A DNA stretch of 64,000 nt. Origin: Arsenophonus sp052401645. Lineage in GTDB: Bacteria > Pseudomonadota > Gammaproteobacteria > Enterobacterales > Enterobacteriaceae. This document shows positions 28,075-39,646 of this stretch, one piece after another. A program made the translations under genes and the position numbers. The stretch lies in NCBI GenBank assembly GCA_052401645.1, contig CP198939.1, positions 1 to 64,000 of the forward strand. Reading direction: 5' to 3'. Under the pieces are notes generated by a model that made no database searches, had not been told where the DNA came from, and saw nothing but the letters and a program-made list of their open reading frames with translations. Within the stretch, counting starts at the first letter, position 1; every line of letters begins with the position of its first letter.

Positions 28075-30009
28075 TTATTTTTTATCTTTATTCTTATCAT
28101 TAACTTCTTCAAACTCAGCATCAACAACATTATCATCCTGTTTAGGTTGAATTTCTACTTCTGAATCACAGCTATCTGCACTTTTTTTAACTTGCTCTTG
28201 TTGAGCTAATTCAAGTAATTTTACTGAAGCTTGAACCAAAGTTTGAATTTTCTTTTCAATTAAAGTTTTATCTTCACCTTTTACAGATTCTTCTAATTTT
28301 GAAATAGATTTCTCTATGTTAATTTTATCATTATCAGATAATTTTATACCTACTTCTTCAATTTGTTTACGTGTACTATGAATTAATTGATCAGCTTGAT
28401 TACGTATCTGAACTAACTGTTCAAACTTCATATCTGCTTCTGCGTTTGCTTCTGCATCGCTTACCATTCTCTTTATTTCATCTTCTTTCAGGCCGGAAGA
28501 GGCTTTAATAGTAATCTTTTGTTCTCGTCCTGTATTCTTATCTTTTGCTGATACATGTAAAATACCATCAGCATCAATATCAAAAGTAACTTCAATTTGA
28601 GGCATGCCACGAGGAGCAGGATGAATACCATCTAAATTAAATTGTCCTAATGATTTGTTATCAATTGATCGTTTTCGTTCACCTTGTAAAACATGAATAG
28701 TTACTGCAGATTGGTTATCTTCTGCTGTTGAAAATACCTGACTATGCTTAGTTGGAATAGTAGTATTCTTAGCAATTAACGCTGTCATTACAGAACCCAT
28801 GGTTTCAATACCAAGAGATAACGGAGTTACATCAAGTAACAAAACATCTTTTACATCACCTGCTAATACACCGCCTTGTACTGCTGCACCAATAGCAACT
28901 GCTTCATCAGGATTGACATCTTTACGAGGTTCTTTACCAAAGAAATCAGCAACCGCTTTTTGTACCATCGGCATACGTGTTTGACCACCAACTAAAATTA
29001 CGTCGTTTATGTTATTAATACTCAAATTGGCATCTTGCAATGCAACTTTTAATGGTTCCATTGAATTTTTAACTAGATCTTCAACTAATGATTCAAGTTT
29101 AGATCGAGTCATCTTAATATTCATATGTTTTGGACCAGTTGCATCTGCAGTAATATAAGGTAGATTAACATCAGTTTGCTGAGCAGAAGAAAGTTCAATT
29201 TTAGCTTTTTCTGCAGCTTCTTTTAAGCGCTGCATTGCTAATGGATCATTACGAAGATCGAAACTTTTTTCTTTCTTAAATTCATCAACTAGATAATTAA
29301 TCATTCGATTGTCAAAGTCTTCACCACCTAAATGAGTATCACCATTAGTTGCTAACACTTCATAAGTTTTTTCGCCATCAACTTCATCAATTTCGATAAT
29401 TGAAATATCGAATGTACCACCACCTAAATCATATACTGCAATGGTACGATTACCAACTTCACGATCTAATCCATAAGCAAGTGCTGCTGCTGTTGGTTCA
29501 TTTATTATACGTTTTACATCTAAACCAGCAATACGACCTGCATCTTTAGTTGCTTGACGTTGTACATCATTAAAATAGGCAGGTACTGTAATAACAGCTT
29601 CAGTAACAGGTTCACCAAGATAATCTTCAGCTGTTTTTTTCATTTTTTTTAACACCTCAGCAGAAATTTGAGGAGGCGCTATTTTTTGACCTTTAACATC
29701 CAACCAAGCATCACCGTTATTTGCTCTAATAATTTTATAAGGCATAATAGAAACGTCACGTTGAACTTCTTCATCGTCAAATCGACGACCAATTAAACGT
29801 TTAATTGCAAAAAGTGTATTTTGTGGATTTGTCACAGCTTGTCGTTTTGCTGGCTGACCCACAAGAATTTCACCATCTTGAGTATAAGCAATAATAGAAG
29901 GTGTGGTACGATCACCTTCACTGTTTTCTAACACTCGTGCATTTTTACCATCCATAATAGCTACACAAGAGTTAGTTGTACCTAGGTCAATCCCGATAAT
30001 TTTACCCAT
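28075..30009 (-). CDS. dnaK: Molecular chaperone DnaK (Hsp70)
   Basis: DnaK is the ATP-dependent Hsp70 chaperone, working with DnaJ and GrpE. The protein has 644 residues (E. coli 638). The nucleotide-binding domain opens with MGKIIGIDLGTTNSCVAIMD and shows AVYDLGGGTFDISI and ILVGGQTRMPMVQ; the substrate-binding domain begins after the linker DVLLLDVTPLSLGIET; the lid helix and the tail DAEFEEVNDKNKDKK complete it. The tail is a few residues longer and Lys-rich compared with E. coli. A sigma-32 type promoter lies 53-80 bases upstream of the ATG. Chaperones are commonly kept and highly expressed in endosymbionts. Codon usage is less extreme than in neighbours, consistent with high expression. 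Confidence 0.98.
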   Translation of the reverse strand: MGKIIGIDLGTTNSCVAIMDGKNARVLENSEGDRTTPSIIAYTQDGEILVGQPAKRQAVTNPQNTLFAIKRLIGRRFDDEEVQRDVSIMPYKIIRANNGDAWLDVKGQKIAPPQISAEVLKKMKKTAEDYLGEPVTEAVITVPAYFNDVQRQATKDAGRIAGLDVKRIINEPTAAALAYGLDREVGNRTIAVYDLGGGTFDISIIEIDEVDGEKTYEVLATNGDTHLGGEDFDNRMINYLVDEFKKEKSFDLRNDPLAMQRLKEAAEKAKIELSSAQQTDVNLPYITADATGPKHMNIKMTRSKLESLVEDLVKNSMEPLKVALQDANLSINNINDVILVGGQTRMPMVQKAVADFFGKEPRKDVNPDEAVAIGAAVQGGVLAGDVKDVLLLDVTPLSLGIETMGSVMTALIAKNTTIPTKHSQVFSTAEDNQSAVTIHVLQGERKRSIDNKSLGQFNLDGIHPAPRGMPQIEVTFDIDADGILHVSAKDKNTGREQKITIKASSGLKEDEIKRMVSDAEANAEADMKFEQLVQIRNQADQLIHSTRKQIEEVGIKLSDNDKINIEKSISKLEESVKGEDKTLIEKKIQTLVQASVKLLELAQQEQVKKSADSCDSEVEIQPKQDDNVVDAEFEEVNDKNKDKK

Positions 30010-30061
30010 TTAAACAGCCTCCAATAGGGAAATTCTTTAACCAATCTAGTTATACTAACCT

Positions 30062-30089
30062 ATATGAGGATTAATGATTTTTTTTCAAG
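30062..30089 (-). promoter_or_regulatory. Sigma-32 heat-shock promoter of dnaK
   Basis: On the minus strand the -35 element CTTGAAA (30083-30089) is followed after 13 bases by CCTCATAT (30062-30069). The sigma-32 consensus is CTTGAAA, 11-16 bases, CCCCATnT, so only one informative base differs, and the E. coli dnaK P1 spacer as I recall it is also 13. Transcription would start roughly 45-50 bases before the dnaK ATG. This implies a functional rpoH elsewhere in the genome. Confidence 0.8.
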
Positions 30090-30119
30090 GAATTTTTTTA
30101 TGCCTTTAAAAATCTACAT

Positions 30120-33100
30120 AACAAAATATTTTATTTAATTATTAAATAAATATAGATTAAATTTATTAATAGATATTTTTTTAATAAAAATAAACATAAA
30201 TTATCTTTTTCTAAAATATAGACTACTTATATTATTTACATTATATTAAAAGTGAACTTATAATAATAAAATGATATATACATACAATGTTTAACCATAT
30301 TTAAAAAATTTTTAAATGTAAATAATGTTATTAACATTAATAAATTAAATATATGTTTAATAAATATTATATAATATATTTTTATTAAATATTTAAAATA
30401 TAAAATACTATAATCCAATTATTTCGATAATTATATTAAAAAATAGATTCTTTTTTTTGATTTAATCTATTTGTTTTTTAGTTTTATATTTATATTTAAA
30501 TTTAAATATTATATTAATAATATTATTGAAAATAGTTTATTAATATACTATTGTTTTTAAGATTGTGAATATAATTAATCTAAAATAAATGATAATCTAA
30601 TACTATTATATAATATGTTATTATTTGTATAATGGACACTATGGTTGTAATTACAATACATTGATAATATTAATTTATGTTAAAATTAAGAATAAAGTAA
30701 ATATTTATATTGTTTTCTTCATTCATTAAAACTATAATATCTATTTTTTATCATCAACTAAATTATAGTTATTTATTTATTATATTATTTTATTCTTTAA
30801 GAAAATCTATTATATTATAACTCTATATGATATAATAATTATTAAAATAATAAACTTAAATTTAAACACTATGAGATTATTTATGTTAAATAAATTGAAA
30901 CGTAACTGTAACAGATTAAAATTTACCTTGTTTAACGATTTTAAAATATATAAAAATAAGATTGATTGATCTTCAACGTGTGACTAATAAAAGCTTCTTT
31001 TAATTAATAAAATTGATATGTAATCTAAAAACGTTCTATATTCTAAAATATAAATAGGAACTCTTTGTATTATATTTCTTTTTTTGTATTATAGCATGAC
31101 AATTAATAACTCTAAATTACCAAATAGTAATAACTATAACTATATTGTATCTTTTAGTTGAATCAAAAAAAATTTTTTTTAAATATACAGATGAATATCT
31201 ATAAATACATATTCCATTCGTTTATAATATTTTATTAGAAAATTTCTATAATCCTATGTAGTTGTTCAAATAATAATTTGTATAATATTTAGAAATATTG
31301 CCAAACTTATTAAGTTTAATATCTTAATTTATTTTAACTTGTTTAATGGAAATAAAATTAATATATAAATAGTTACCAAATATATTAATGATTTTAATTT
31401 AAAATATTTGAACTTTTTAAATATAAAATTCATCATTACATATTTTATATAATTTCTGTTATTTTAACATATTTATTTTTTTAATTATTATTAATGAATT
31501 ACTTATCATTTTCTATTTTATTTTAAATGTTATTTATAGTATAGGTATTTATTTTAAAACTATATTTTATTCCTATCAATGATTCCTAATAGAATGAATA
31601 GTCTTAATTAGCGTAACTGTTTTCATATTTGTAAGCATATTTATTTTTGTAATTTAAAATATTAAATTTAACTATAGATTGATAAATAAGTATAATTAAT
31701 TATTCTAATAATTAAAAAATATTTTTATATTATAATCTAAGTATTAACTATATTCAAATTATACGCTTATTATGTTATATATTTATAATATTTTATTATA
31801 TTATTTTTTTAATATTTATTAAATAAATTAAATATTTATAAGTAAAGAATTTATATTTATTTTAACACTCAACTTTTTTATGTTAGTAATGTAGTAATCT
31901 AATACATTTCAATGTCAGTGGTGTATTTGTATACATATTCACAAATGCTCATAACAATTAAAGCGTTTTATCTACTCAATACTCTTGATTAAATTATTCA
32001 TACATTTAGTACTATAAATCATTATGATTTTATATTAAAAACAATCATAAGTATAAATATTATTATTCATAAATTAAAAAATAATATAATTAATAATTTA
32101 TTGATTTTAAATAGTTAAAATAAAGTATATAAATATTTTTATTTCATGATTATAAACACCTATTTATTTACTCTCATAAATAATATTTTTAAGGAAAATT
32201 TCTTGTTATCTCCAGATAATAGTAAATATTTTATATTTAATAATAAATAGTTTCTTTTTCATAGAGTATTTATTAACAATATCTTTAATAATATAAAGTA
32301 ATTTAATTAATATCAATTATATTATGTTTTTAAATTAAGATAACTAACGATCAGTCTATTTCTAAATTAAATAAAATTAGTATATTAAATAAAGTTATCT
32401 TAGTATTAAGATATTATTATTAAGAGAATATACAAATATTTATAAAAATTAAATTCTATAAAAAATAACTAATTTTGAGTTATCTTTTAATAAAATTTAC
32501 TTAAAATAAGTTAGAATTATATCATTTTATTTTGTGATAATAAAAATTATAATGTGAATAAATAAAAGTTAATTTATTGAAAATAAAATTCAAAAAATAC
32601 TTTAAAGTTATATAGTAAAAATATAAAAAGAATGACTTAAGAAAGGAATTTATTAAGTGAATATAATTTTAAATCAGTTAAGTATAAATCCTATATTGAA
32701 GCAAAAAATAAAATATTATAATGTATATAATATAATTGTATATTTATTAATGTAGTGAATATCCATTAATATATAACAATATATATTATTAATTATATTT
32801 ATTTGATTAAATATAATTAATAGAATTTGACTTTTATTATTTTAAAAATATATTTATATTTATTTTACTATTTTGTATGATAAAATAGTAAAATAATTCT
32901 TTTTTTATAAAAATAAAAACAGAATAACTATATTTATATTATTTTTTCTCAACTATCCATAAAAATTAATTATATAGATAATGTGATTAATATTAAATAA
33001 TATTATATTATTTTTAATAAAATATATGAAAATTCATTGCTTTTTAATAAAAAACACTTCTATATAATATAGAATTTATTACTTGGAATATTATTTTATA

Positions 33101-35811
33101 AATTAAAATACTAATATTTAGATCTTAAAATTTTATATTTATTTTACCAGAAATAAAATATTTATATTAAAATAAAAACATATATCAATTTTTTAATATT
33201 TATGAAATCTCATTATAAGAAGAATGAAATTACCTATTAAGTTTTCTAAAAGATAGCAATTTAGATATTATAAATGCTTTACGATAACTATATTTGTATA
33301 AGTAACCATTATTAAAGTGATATTTTTATTAGATAAGAATAGATAAATAAACCTAATTTTAAGAAATAAAATAGTTGAATAGATTTAAGTTACAAAAAGT
33401 TTTATATGCTAATTGATTAAATATTTAGTAATTAAATTTATTTGTAAATATTAATATTAGTTTTAACTATGATTTGTTATTAATATACTGCTATTTTAAT
33501 TTTAAATAAGAAATATTTATTAATTAAAATATATTAAATTTATCAATGAATTTTATTATGATTATTTATTTTAATAAATAAATTCAATTTATATATTTAA
33601 TATATTGCAATAAAATATATTGATTAATTTTTTATAAAATTATTATTATGTTAATAATTTTATAAAAAATATAATAAATTTATTTTTTAATAAATAATTT
33701 GTTATTAGTTAATATTAAAAAATTTAAAATCGTTTATTTACATATATAAAATATTAAATATATATAATTAAATATAAAATGATTAAGTATTTTTACTAAA
33801 TAAAATCTATAAATTATTTATCAATATTTAATATTATAGATTTTTAATCTATATTAAATAATTATTATTGTAAATTAATTTATCACTTAAAATAAAATCA
33901 TAATAAATAAAAATGTTTTAATAAAAGTTAAAATATCAATATTTATTATTACTTTAATTTAATATTTTATTATCACTAGATTTATATTATATATAGAAAT
34001 TTTTTATTTTCTTTTAATGAAATTAATATCATTTATGTAAATAAAAAAATAAAATTATTTAAACAAAGTAATTATTTTTTTAAACAGTAATAATAAAAAA
34101 GTTTTTATCAAAATAACAGGTTGAATATAATATGATCATATTATAAAAATATTATTTAAATCATCATAATAGAGTCATTTATGATATGAAAATATATTCT
34201 ATAGAATAATATTCTATTTGTTTTTATAATAATTTACGTTAAAAATTAAAATAACTTATCAATAAAAATTATTTTTATTTTTTTAATGTATTTTATCCTA
34301 AATATTTTATTCTAATTCTAATTAGAAGAAAATATTAGTTATTTTTTATAATAAGTTTATTTTTTATATTGATTATATTAGTATATTTAATTTATAAATA
34401 AATAATATGATAATGAAATAATGATTAATTATTAATTTTAAATTATTATGATTTATATTAATTTATTTGATATTTTTATATTATAGATAGAAAATTTCTC
34501 TTCTAAATTATAGTTAATTTATATAATTTAAATAATTATTTATTAGATTTACTATTTAATATTATTATTTCAGTAAACTTATTATTTATCTTATGTGATT
34601 TCAAAAAATATTTTTTAAAAGATAACATTATTTTTCTAGTATTATTTTAATAATCTATTTATTATGTTGATTTGTTTTATCTCTTAGTAAATTTTATTAA
34701 TTGTAATATTAGATATATTGTTATTTTCTCTTATTTTTTATGATAAATAAATTCTTATAGATTTCTTTTGATTATAGTATCCGTAGTAGTTTATTAGATA
34801 AAATTATATATTTATATAATAATATGAATTGAGAATAATTAATAATTTTAAATGATTTATTTTTTAAATTAATTTATGATTAATAAATTTTAATAAATTA
34901 ATTGAAATAATTAATTTATTTGATTGCTTATTGTGGTTTTATATATCTTAAATTATTAATTTATTTGATATATTTTATAATTTATTACAACATTTAATTA
35001 TTGACCAATTATCTAAATTGATATATAGAATATTATCAATATTTTATTTATATTTTTCTATAAAGTTTAAAACTTTATAAACTATTTATTTTAAATAAAG
35101 CAAAGTTATAAATATCTAAATTAATAATTATCATGAATAAAATAAACACTATTGTCGTCAAAGATATTGAGACCAGTAAATTATAAATGGTTTAAGTTTA
35201 AATTTTTAAATACTTATAATATAAAATACAATATTATTTTTTGATATAAAAGAGATAATTAGTATGTTATTTATAAAAAAAAATCAACTTTTTTATTTTA
35301 AAGTTAATAATATAAATTAAAGAAAATAATTTTTAGTATTTTTAAAATTTATTAATATTTTTAAAATTTAAAATAATTTAGTTATTATCGTTAATAGTAA
35401 AGTTACTTTAACTTAGTTATGAATTATCTTATAAAAAATATTTCTTTCACAAATATATTAATTTTTTTTAAAAAATTATTACTAAATAATTTAAATTTAA
35501 CAATGCTATAATCTATATTTTAATATATTGATAGTAAGAATAAATTATGAACTAACTAAAAACAATTTCACTTATTAAAAAAAATTATTATGATTATAAA
35601 ATATTAAATATTTTTATAGATAAAATATCTAGATATTAATGAGATTTATATAAGCTTATTTATTATTTATTCAATAAAAAAATTTTTTTTTATATTATTT
35701 TAATATTATATAAAATAAGAGATAAGTAAAAAAATTCAAATAAATAAATTTGTTAATAATGTCAAAATATATTAAATTAATTATTTATATAAAACTTCAA
35801 CACATTAAAAT
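30120..35811. other. 5.7-kb gene desert between dnaK and rsmC
   Basis: Almost pure A+T with stops in every frame. No tRNA, rRNA or gene was recognised. The least A+T-rich patches are 30880-31000, with an ATG frame of about 27 codons starting MLNKLKRNCNRLKF; 31097-31160, with a frame starting MTINNSKLPNSNNYN; and 35131-35180. I could not assign any of them. The region probably holds several long-dead genes. Confidence 0.6.
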
Positions 35812-36833
35812 TTAGTAAGATTTACTAGCTTGGTAAATTTTGAATTTACCTGTATTAATTAATGTTTCATATCGATTGAAAGAATTATCCAACCAATATT
35901 GATAAGGTAAAAAAGCATTAGCAACCATTCTGAATTTTCCATTTCGTTTAAGATAATTTGGTGCTTGTTTAATTATTACTTCAGTCGTTGAATAATTTGT
36001 TATTAATCCATCATGAAAAGGTGGATTACAAATTATCCAATCATAACTATCTTTAATTTCAGAGTAAATATCACTTATTATAATATTACCAGTTAAATCA
36101 TTTATTTTTAACGTTTCAAGAATCGATGCAATTGAGGCTGCATGGCTATCGCAAAAAGTTAATTTTATATTAGGATTTTTCTTTCCAATAGTGGCACCAA
36201 GAACACCAGAACCAGATGCCATATCTAATAATTCACCGCTTAAAGGTTTATTAAATGTAGAAAGAAGTAGCTTACTACCTTCATCAAGTGATTTTTGACT
36301 AAATACGCCTGGTAATGTTTTAATAAAAACATCATCTATTTTGTAGATAGTCCACCAATCATGCAAATTAAATTGTGGTTTATTTTCTAATTTGCAATAG
36401 TATAAACTACAGTGTTGTAAAGTATCGATTTTATATACGTAACCTATTTCTTTTAGAATTCTATAAACACTTTTTATACCGCTACGATTTTCACCAATAA
36501 TAAAAATATCGTTTCCTACTGGTAAAACTGAGCACATATTATGTAATTGGAAATTAGCTTCTTCTTTATTTTTTGGCCAAAAATAGATTAGAGTATTAAA
36601 TTGTACGGCTAATGTTTTTTTAAGGATTAAATTATAATGAGCTTTTTTATCTATTTTTTTTTAAAAAATAACCAGTATTGATATTGATTAGTTAAAATAT
36701 GTAGAATTTTAGCACTAATTTCTAAGTTAAAATTAGCTTGTAAATTACTAGCTATTGAAATTAAAACACGTCGACCAATAAAATATTCATTATTACGTAA
36801 AATTACTTTATTAAAAGATGTTATTAATGACAT
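35812..36833 (-). CDS. rsmC: 16S rRNA m2G1207 methyltransferase RsmC, split by a frameshift at an A9 run
   Basis: RsmC methylates G1207 of 16S rRNA. Two frames are found: 36833-36651, starting MSLITSFNKVILRNNEYF and ending in FFKKK-stop, and a continuation open down to 35812. One added A in the A9 run (36654-36662) joins them; the joint then reads KKKIDKKAHYNL and NTLIYFWPKNKEEANFQL, matching E. coli RsmC (DTLIYYWPKNKPEAQFQL). The restored protein has about 340 residues (E. coli 343). The C-terminal methyltransferase domain keeps LLDMASGSGVLG for SAM and the catalytic motif NPPFHDG. Apart from the homopolymer the gene looks intact, so transcript slippage or a sequencing error is as likely as death. 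It is divergent from holD, as in E. coli. Confidence 0.85.
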
Positions 36834-37236
36834 AAATAATTAGCTCCTATTTATAATATTATATTAATCCATTTTTCTATATATGTTAGAATTAGAAAAG
36901 TTAACTTAATAAATCATAAATATTTTTCATAAAATTATTAATTTTTATAAAATAATAGAATATTAAATTACAATAGAGATTGTATCAATATTATTTGATC
37001 AATAATACAATATATATTTATTCTAAAATATTTTTTTAATTATGTTTTTAGATATTAAAATAATTTAAACACTTTCATTGTTGATTTTTATTCTAAATCT
37101 AGAAAATAAACTAAAGTTAAATAAAAACAATAATTGTACTTATATATATTTACAATATACAAATAATTTATTATTTTGATTTTATGATTTTATTTGTCAG
37201 ATGTAATATTAATATTTTATTATGGAGAAGACTTTA
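36834..37236. other. Divergent promoter region of rsmC and holD
   Basis: A 400-base A+T-rich gap that must hold both promoters. Many TATAAT-like hexamers occur, but none can be singled out at this base composition. Confidence 0.4.
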
Positions 37237-37644
37237 ATGACGCTGGTTAAAGATAAGTTATTAAAATATATGGGAATTATACAATGGACATTACGCAATT
37301 CAACTATACCATATAATGAACATATAATCTCTATTTCTAATCATATAAAATTAGCTATAATTGCTGATGAACGTATAGATTTAAGTAATACTTTTGTAAA
37401 AGATATTTTATTAGCTATGAGAATAGATAGTCATCAAGTATGTTGTCTTCTAGCTAAAGAGATATCTTTGTTACCAAAAAAAGTTATATGGCCTTGTTGG
37501 ATCTTAGGAAAGCAATTACAAATTACTTCAGAAAAATGGATAATCTATACTTTACCATTGAAAGAAATTTACTCTAGTCATGAGTTAAAGAGAATTTTTT
37601 TGTTAAAAATTTATCAAAATGAAAATAATTTCAAATTTAAATAA
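37237..37644 (+). CDS. holD: DNA polymerase III psi subunit
   Basis: Psi with chi links the clamp loader to SSB. The frame opens with an ATG at 37222, but the family alignment (E. coli MTSRRDWQLQQLGITQWSLR) fits MTLVKDKLLKYMGIIQWTLR from ATG 37237. The sequence GGAG at 37224-37227 then serves as Shine-Dalgarno 9 bases upstream, and it overlaps the earlier ATG. The product has 135 residues (E. coli 137). Key similarity: GIIQWTLR, the HIKLAIIADE segment and a diverged C-terminus. The 3' end overlaps the rimI relic by 26 bases, as holD and rimI overlap in E. coli. The gene is small and poorly conserved, so its retention here is notable. Confidence 0.88.
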   Translation: MTLVKDKLLKYMGIIQWTLRNSTIPYNEHIISISNHIKLAIIADERIDLSNTFVKDILLAMRIDSHQVCCLLAKEISLLPKKVIWPCWILGKQLQITSEKWIIYTLPLKEIYSSHELKRIFLLKIYQNENNFKFK

Positions 37645-37717
37645 AATTTATTTATCAACTTTTAATTTAAAACTATTTTTTTTGAATTAAAGATATTTCA
37701 GATCATTTAAAAATAAA
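37619..37717 (+). pseudogene. rimI: rimI relic, N-terminal codons overlapping holD
   Basis: ATG 37619, inside the end of holD, opens MKIISNLNKIYLSTFNLKLF, which lines up with RimI MNTISSLETTDLPAAY. At a T8 run (37676-37683) the frame goes to LN-stop; one extra T would give FFFELKIFQII-stop, matching FPWSEKTFASN. Everything further is gone. RimI acetylates ribosomal protein S18. Position and overlap match the E. coli holD-rimI arrangement. Confidence 0.6.
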
Positions 37718-37744
37718 TATTTTAATTTAAAAATAAATATTAAA
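37705..37744. repeat. Two-copy 20-base tandem duplication
   Basis: The unit beginning atttaaaaataaatatt at 37705 recurs at 37725 with period 20 and small differences at the end. Typical slippage product in decaying A+T-rich DNA. Confidence 0.5.
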
Positions 37745-39038
37745 AATTAATTAATTTAATTAATTATAAAATAATACATTTTTAATTAGGAAATATTATT
37801 AAAATAATACTACTTATAATAATTTTAAAAATTGAAGATATAATGAACTTTTATTACATTATTTTATAAACTATTTATAGCTTAAATATGTATGATATTT
37901 ATCATATATTAAATTATTTAAATAATTAGCTAATTAAATAGTTTAAAAATTAAGTTTAAATGCTAAAATAATATGAAAATTATTATTTAGTAATAAAATA
38001 AATTTGAGTTAATTGATTATTAGAATTAACTATTTCATATATCAGTATTTTTAATCTATAAATTAAAATACTTAATTTAAAATAGTTTATATTTAATATA
38101 TGGTAATATTGTTAAGTGGATACAGATGAAAGAGATTTAATTTATTAAATAAAATAGTAATAAAGTTATTAAAATTCACTATTATTTTAGATAATTATTA
38201 GATAAAATCTAATAATTTAATTAAAAAATTATTTATTTAGATATCAGAAAATATACTTTTTAAAAGTATATTAGATAAATGATTCTAAATGCGATTTACA
38301 AAAATATTAAATGATAAATTAAGTACAATATAATTTATATTTGTTATTTGTTATTTGTTATTTGATATTTTTTATTTTTCTATTTTAAATTATAGTTTAA
38401 ATATTTTTTATCTTAGTAAGAAGAAATATTTTTTCTTACAACATTTATAATTAATAGTTTATAATAATTTATTATATGTTTATTTTTATAAATTAATCAT
38501 TACTTCTAATTATATAACCATAAATAATTTTATAAAAAAAATAAGATATAATAGAGATTCTCTAAATGTTAATTTACTATATAATAGAAAATCGATATCA
38601 TATATTATAAATGAATATAAATCCAGATAAACATATCATTATAATTTACTAATTTTATTGAAATAAAATTAGTATTTTTATATATTAGTTTATAAAGATT
38701 TAAATACTTATTTTAATAATATCTTTTTAAATAATTAATATTGTAGTTAATATTAATAATATATATTAAGTAATTAAAACAATACACTAGTTATAATTAT
38801 CATCTATTCTAAATTTGAAATAAAGCTTGATAATATATGAAATATATAAAATAATTATATTAATTTAATAGTATTATCAATATGATGTAATCCTTTAAAG
38901 AAATTAAACAAAAATAGATAAATACTTATAATTATAAAAATTAACGTATGAGTTTAATTAATTTTAATATGATTTTAAATGTTCAATAAGTATTAAAAAT
39001 ATTAAATTTATTTCAATAAAATCAAGTCGACTTAATAA
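37745..39038. other. Gene-free spacer between the rimI relic and rpsT
   Basis: About 1.3 kb, A+T-rich, no recognisable gene or relic apart from the heptamer repeat listed separately. Confidence 0.6.
38341..38368. repeat. Heptamer microsatellite (TTGTTAT)3-TTGATAT
   Basis: Three perfect copies of TTGTTAT followed by one copy with one change. It lies in gene-free DNA. Confidence 0.75.
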
Positions 39039-39299
39039 TTACATTGATTTGATTTTTGCTACTAAATTTATTTTATGACGAGAAGCTTTATTTTTATGAA
39101 TTAATCTTTTGCTAGCATAACGATCTATAATAGATTGCATTTTTCTAAATGCTTTTTTTGCTGTTTCTTTATCGCCATTACTAATTGCAATATAAACTTT
39201 TTTAATAAAAGTACGAACCATAGAACGATTACTGGTATTATGTTGACGTCGTTTTTCTGATTGTACAGCGCGTTTCTTTGATGATTTAATATTAGCCAA
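39039..39299 (-). CDS. rpsT: 30S ribosomal protein S20
   Basis: S20 is a small primary 16S rRNA binding protein of the 30S subunit. The open frame extends upstream to 39380, but the true start is TTG at 39299: the protein then begins (M)ANIKSSKKRAVQSEKRRQHN, as S20 does in E. coli, which also uses UUG. A perfect GGAGG (39308-39312) sits 8 bases before that TTG, and the extra upstream residues have no counterpart in the family. The product has 86 residues (E. coli 87), Lys/Arg-rich, with RTFIKKVY and LIHKNKASRHK conserved. In E. coli the UUG start is involved in S20 autoregulation, so its survival may be functional. The gene is divergent from ribF, as in E. coli. Confidence 0.95.
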   Translation of the reverse strand: MANIKSSKKRAVQSEKRRQHNTSNRSMVRTFIKKVYIAISNGDKETAKKAFRKMQSIIDRYASKRLIHKNKASRHKINLVAKIKSM

Positions 39300-39646
39300 G
39301 GTATTAACCTCCTTAATATTTATTCTGTTAATGAAAATATAAACATTTAGAAATATGCCTTTTTTACATTTATCTGTCAAATAATTTTTATAAATAAATA
39401 TTTATGTATTAATAATCCCACATATATAAATTATTATGATAATTTTAAATTATATCAATTTACTTAATTATAAAAAACTTTAAATATAAATTATATGATG
39501 AAATTATAATAAAGTAATTAAATTAAGTATTTTATATTTCTACATGAAATAATAATTAATTTTTAATAGTAAATATTAGTCAAATATCATCTTAACAATC
39601 GAATATATAATGGATATAATATTAAATATTTTATATTGAGCTAATT
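39300..39646. other. Divergent promoter region of rpsT and ribF
   Basis: About 330 bases beyond the rpsT Shine-Dalgarno. It must carry promoters for both directions; no individual element can be defended. Confidence 0.4.

Noticed and set aside
30236..30418. 60-codon minus-strand frame in the desert
   Set aside because: Low-complexity Ile/Phe/Tyr/Lys sequence from A+T-rich DNA, no ribosome binding site and no family resemblance.
35131..35185. Plus-strand frame MNKINTIVVKDIETSKL as a talB relic near dnaK
   Set aside because: It resembles TTVVADTGDIAAMKL only with a gap and is in the wrong orientation relative to dnaK compared with E. coli.
38341..38368. Heptamer repeat as iterons of a replication origin
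   Set aside because: Only three perfect copies, no DnaA boxes nearby and no replication gene; simple slippage is enough.
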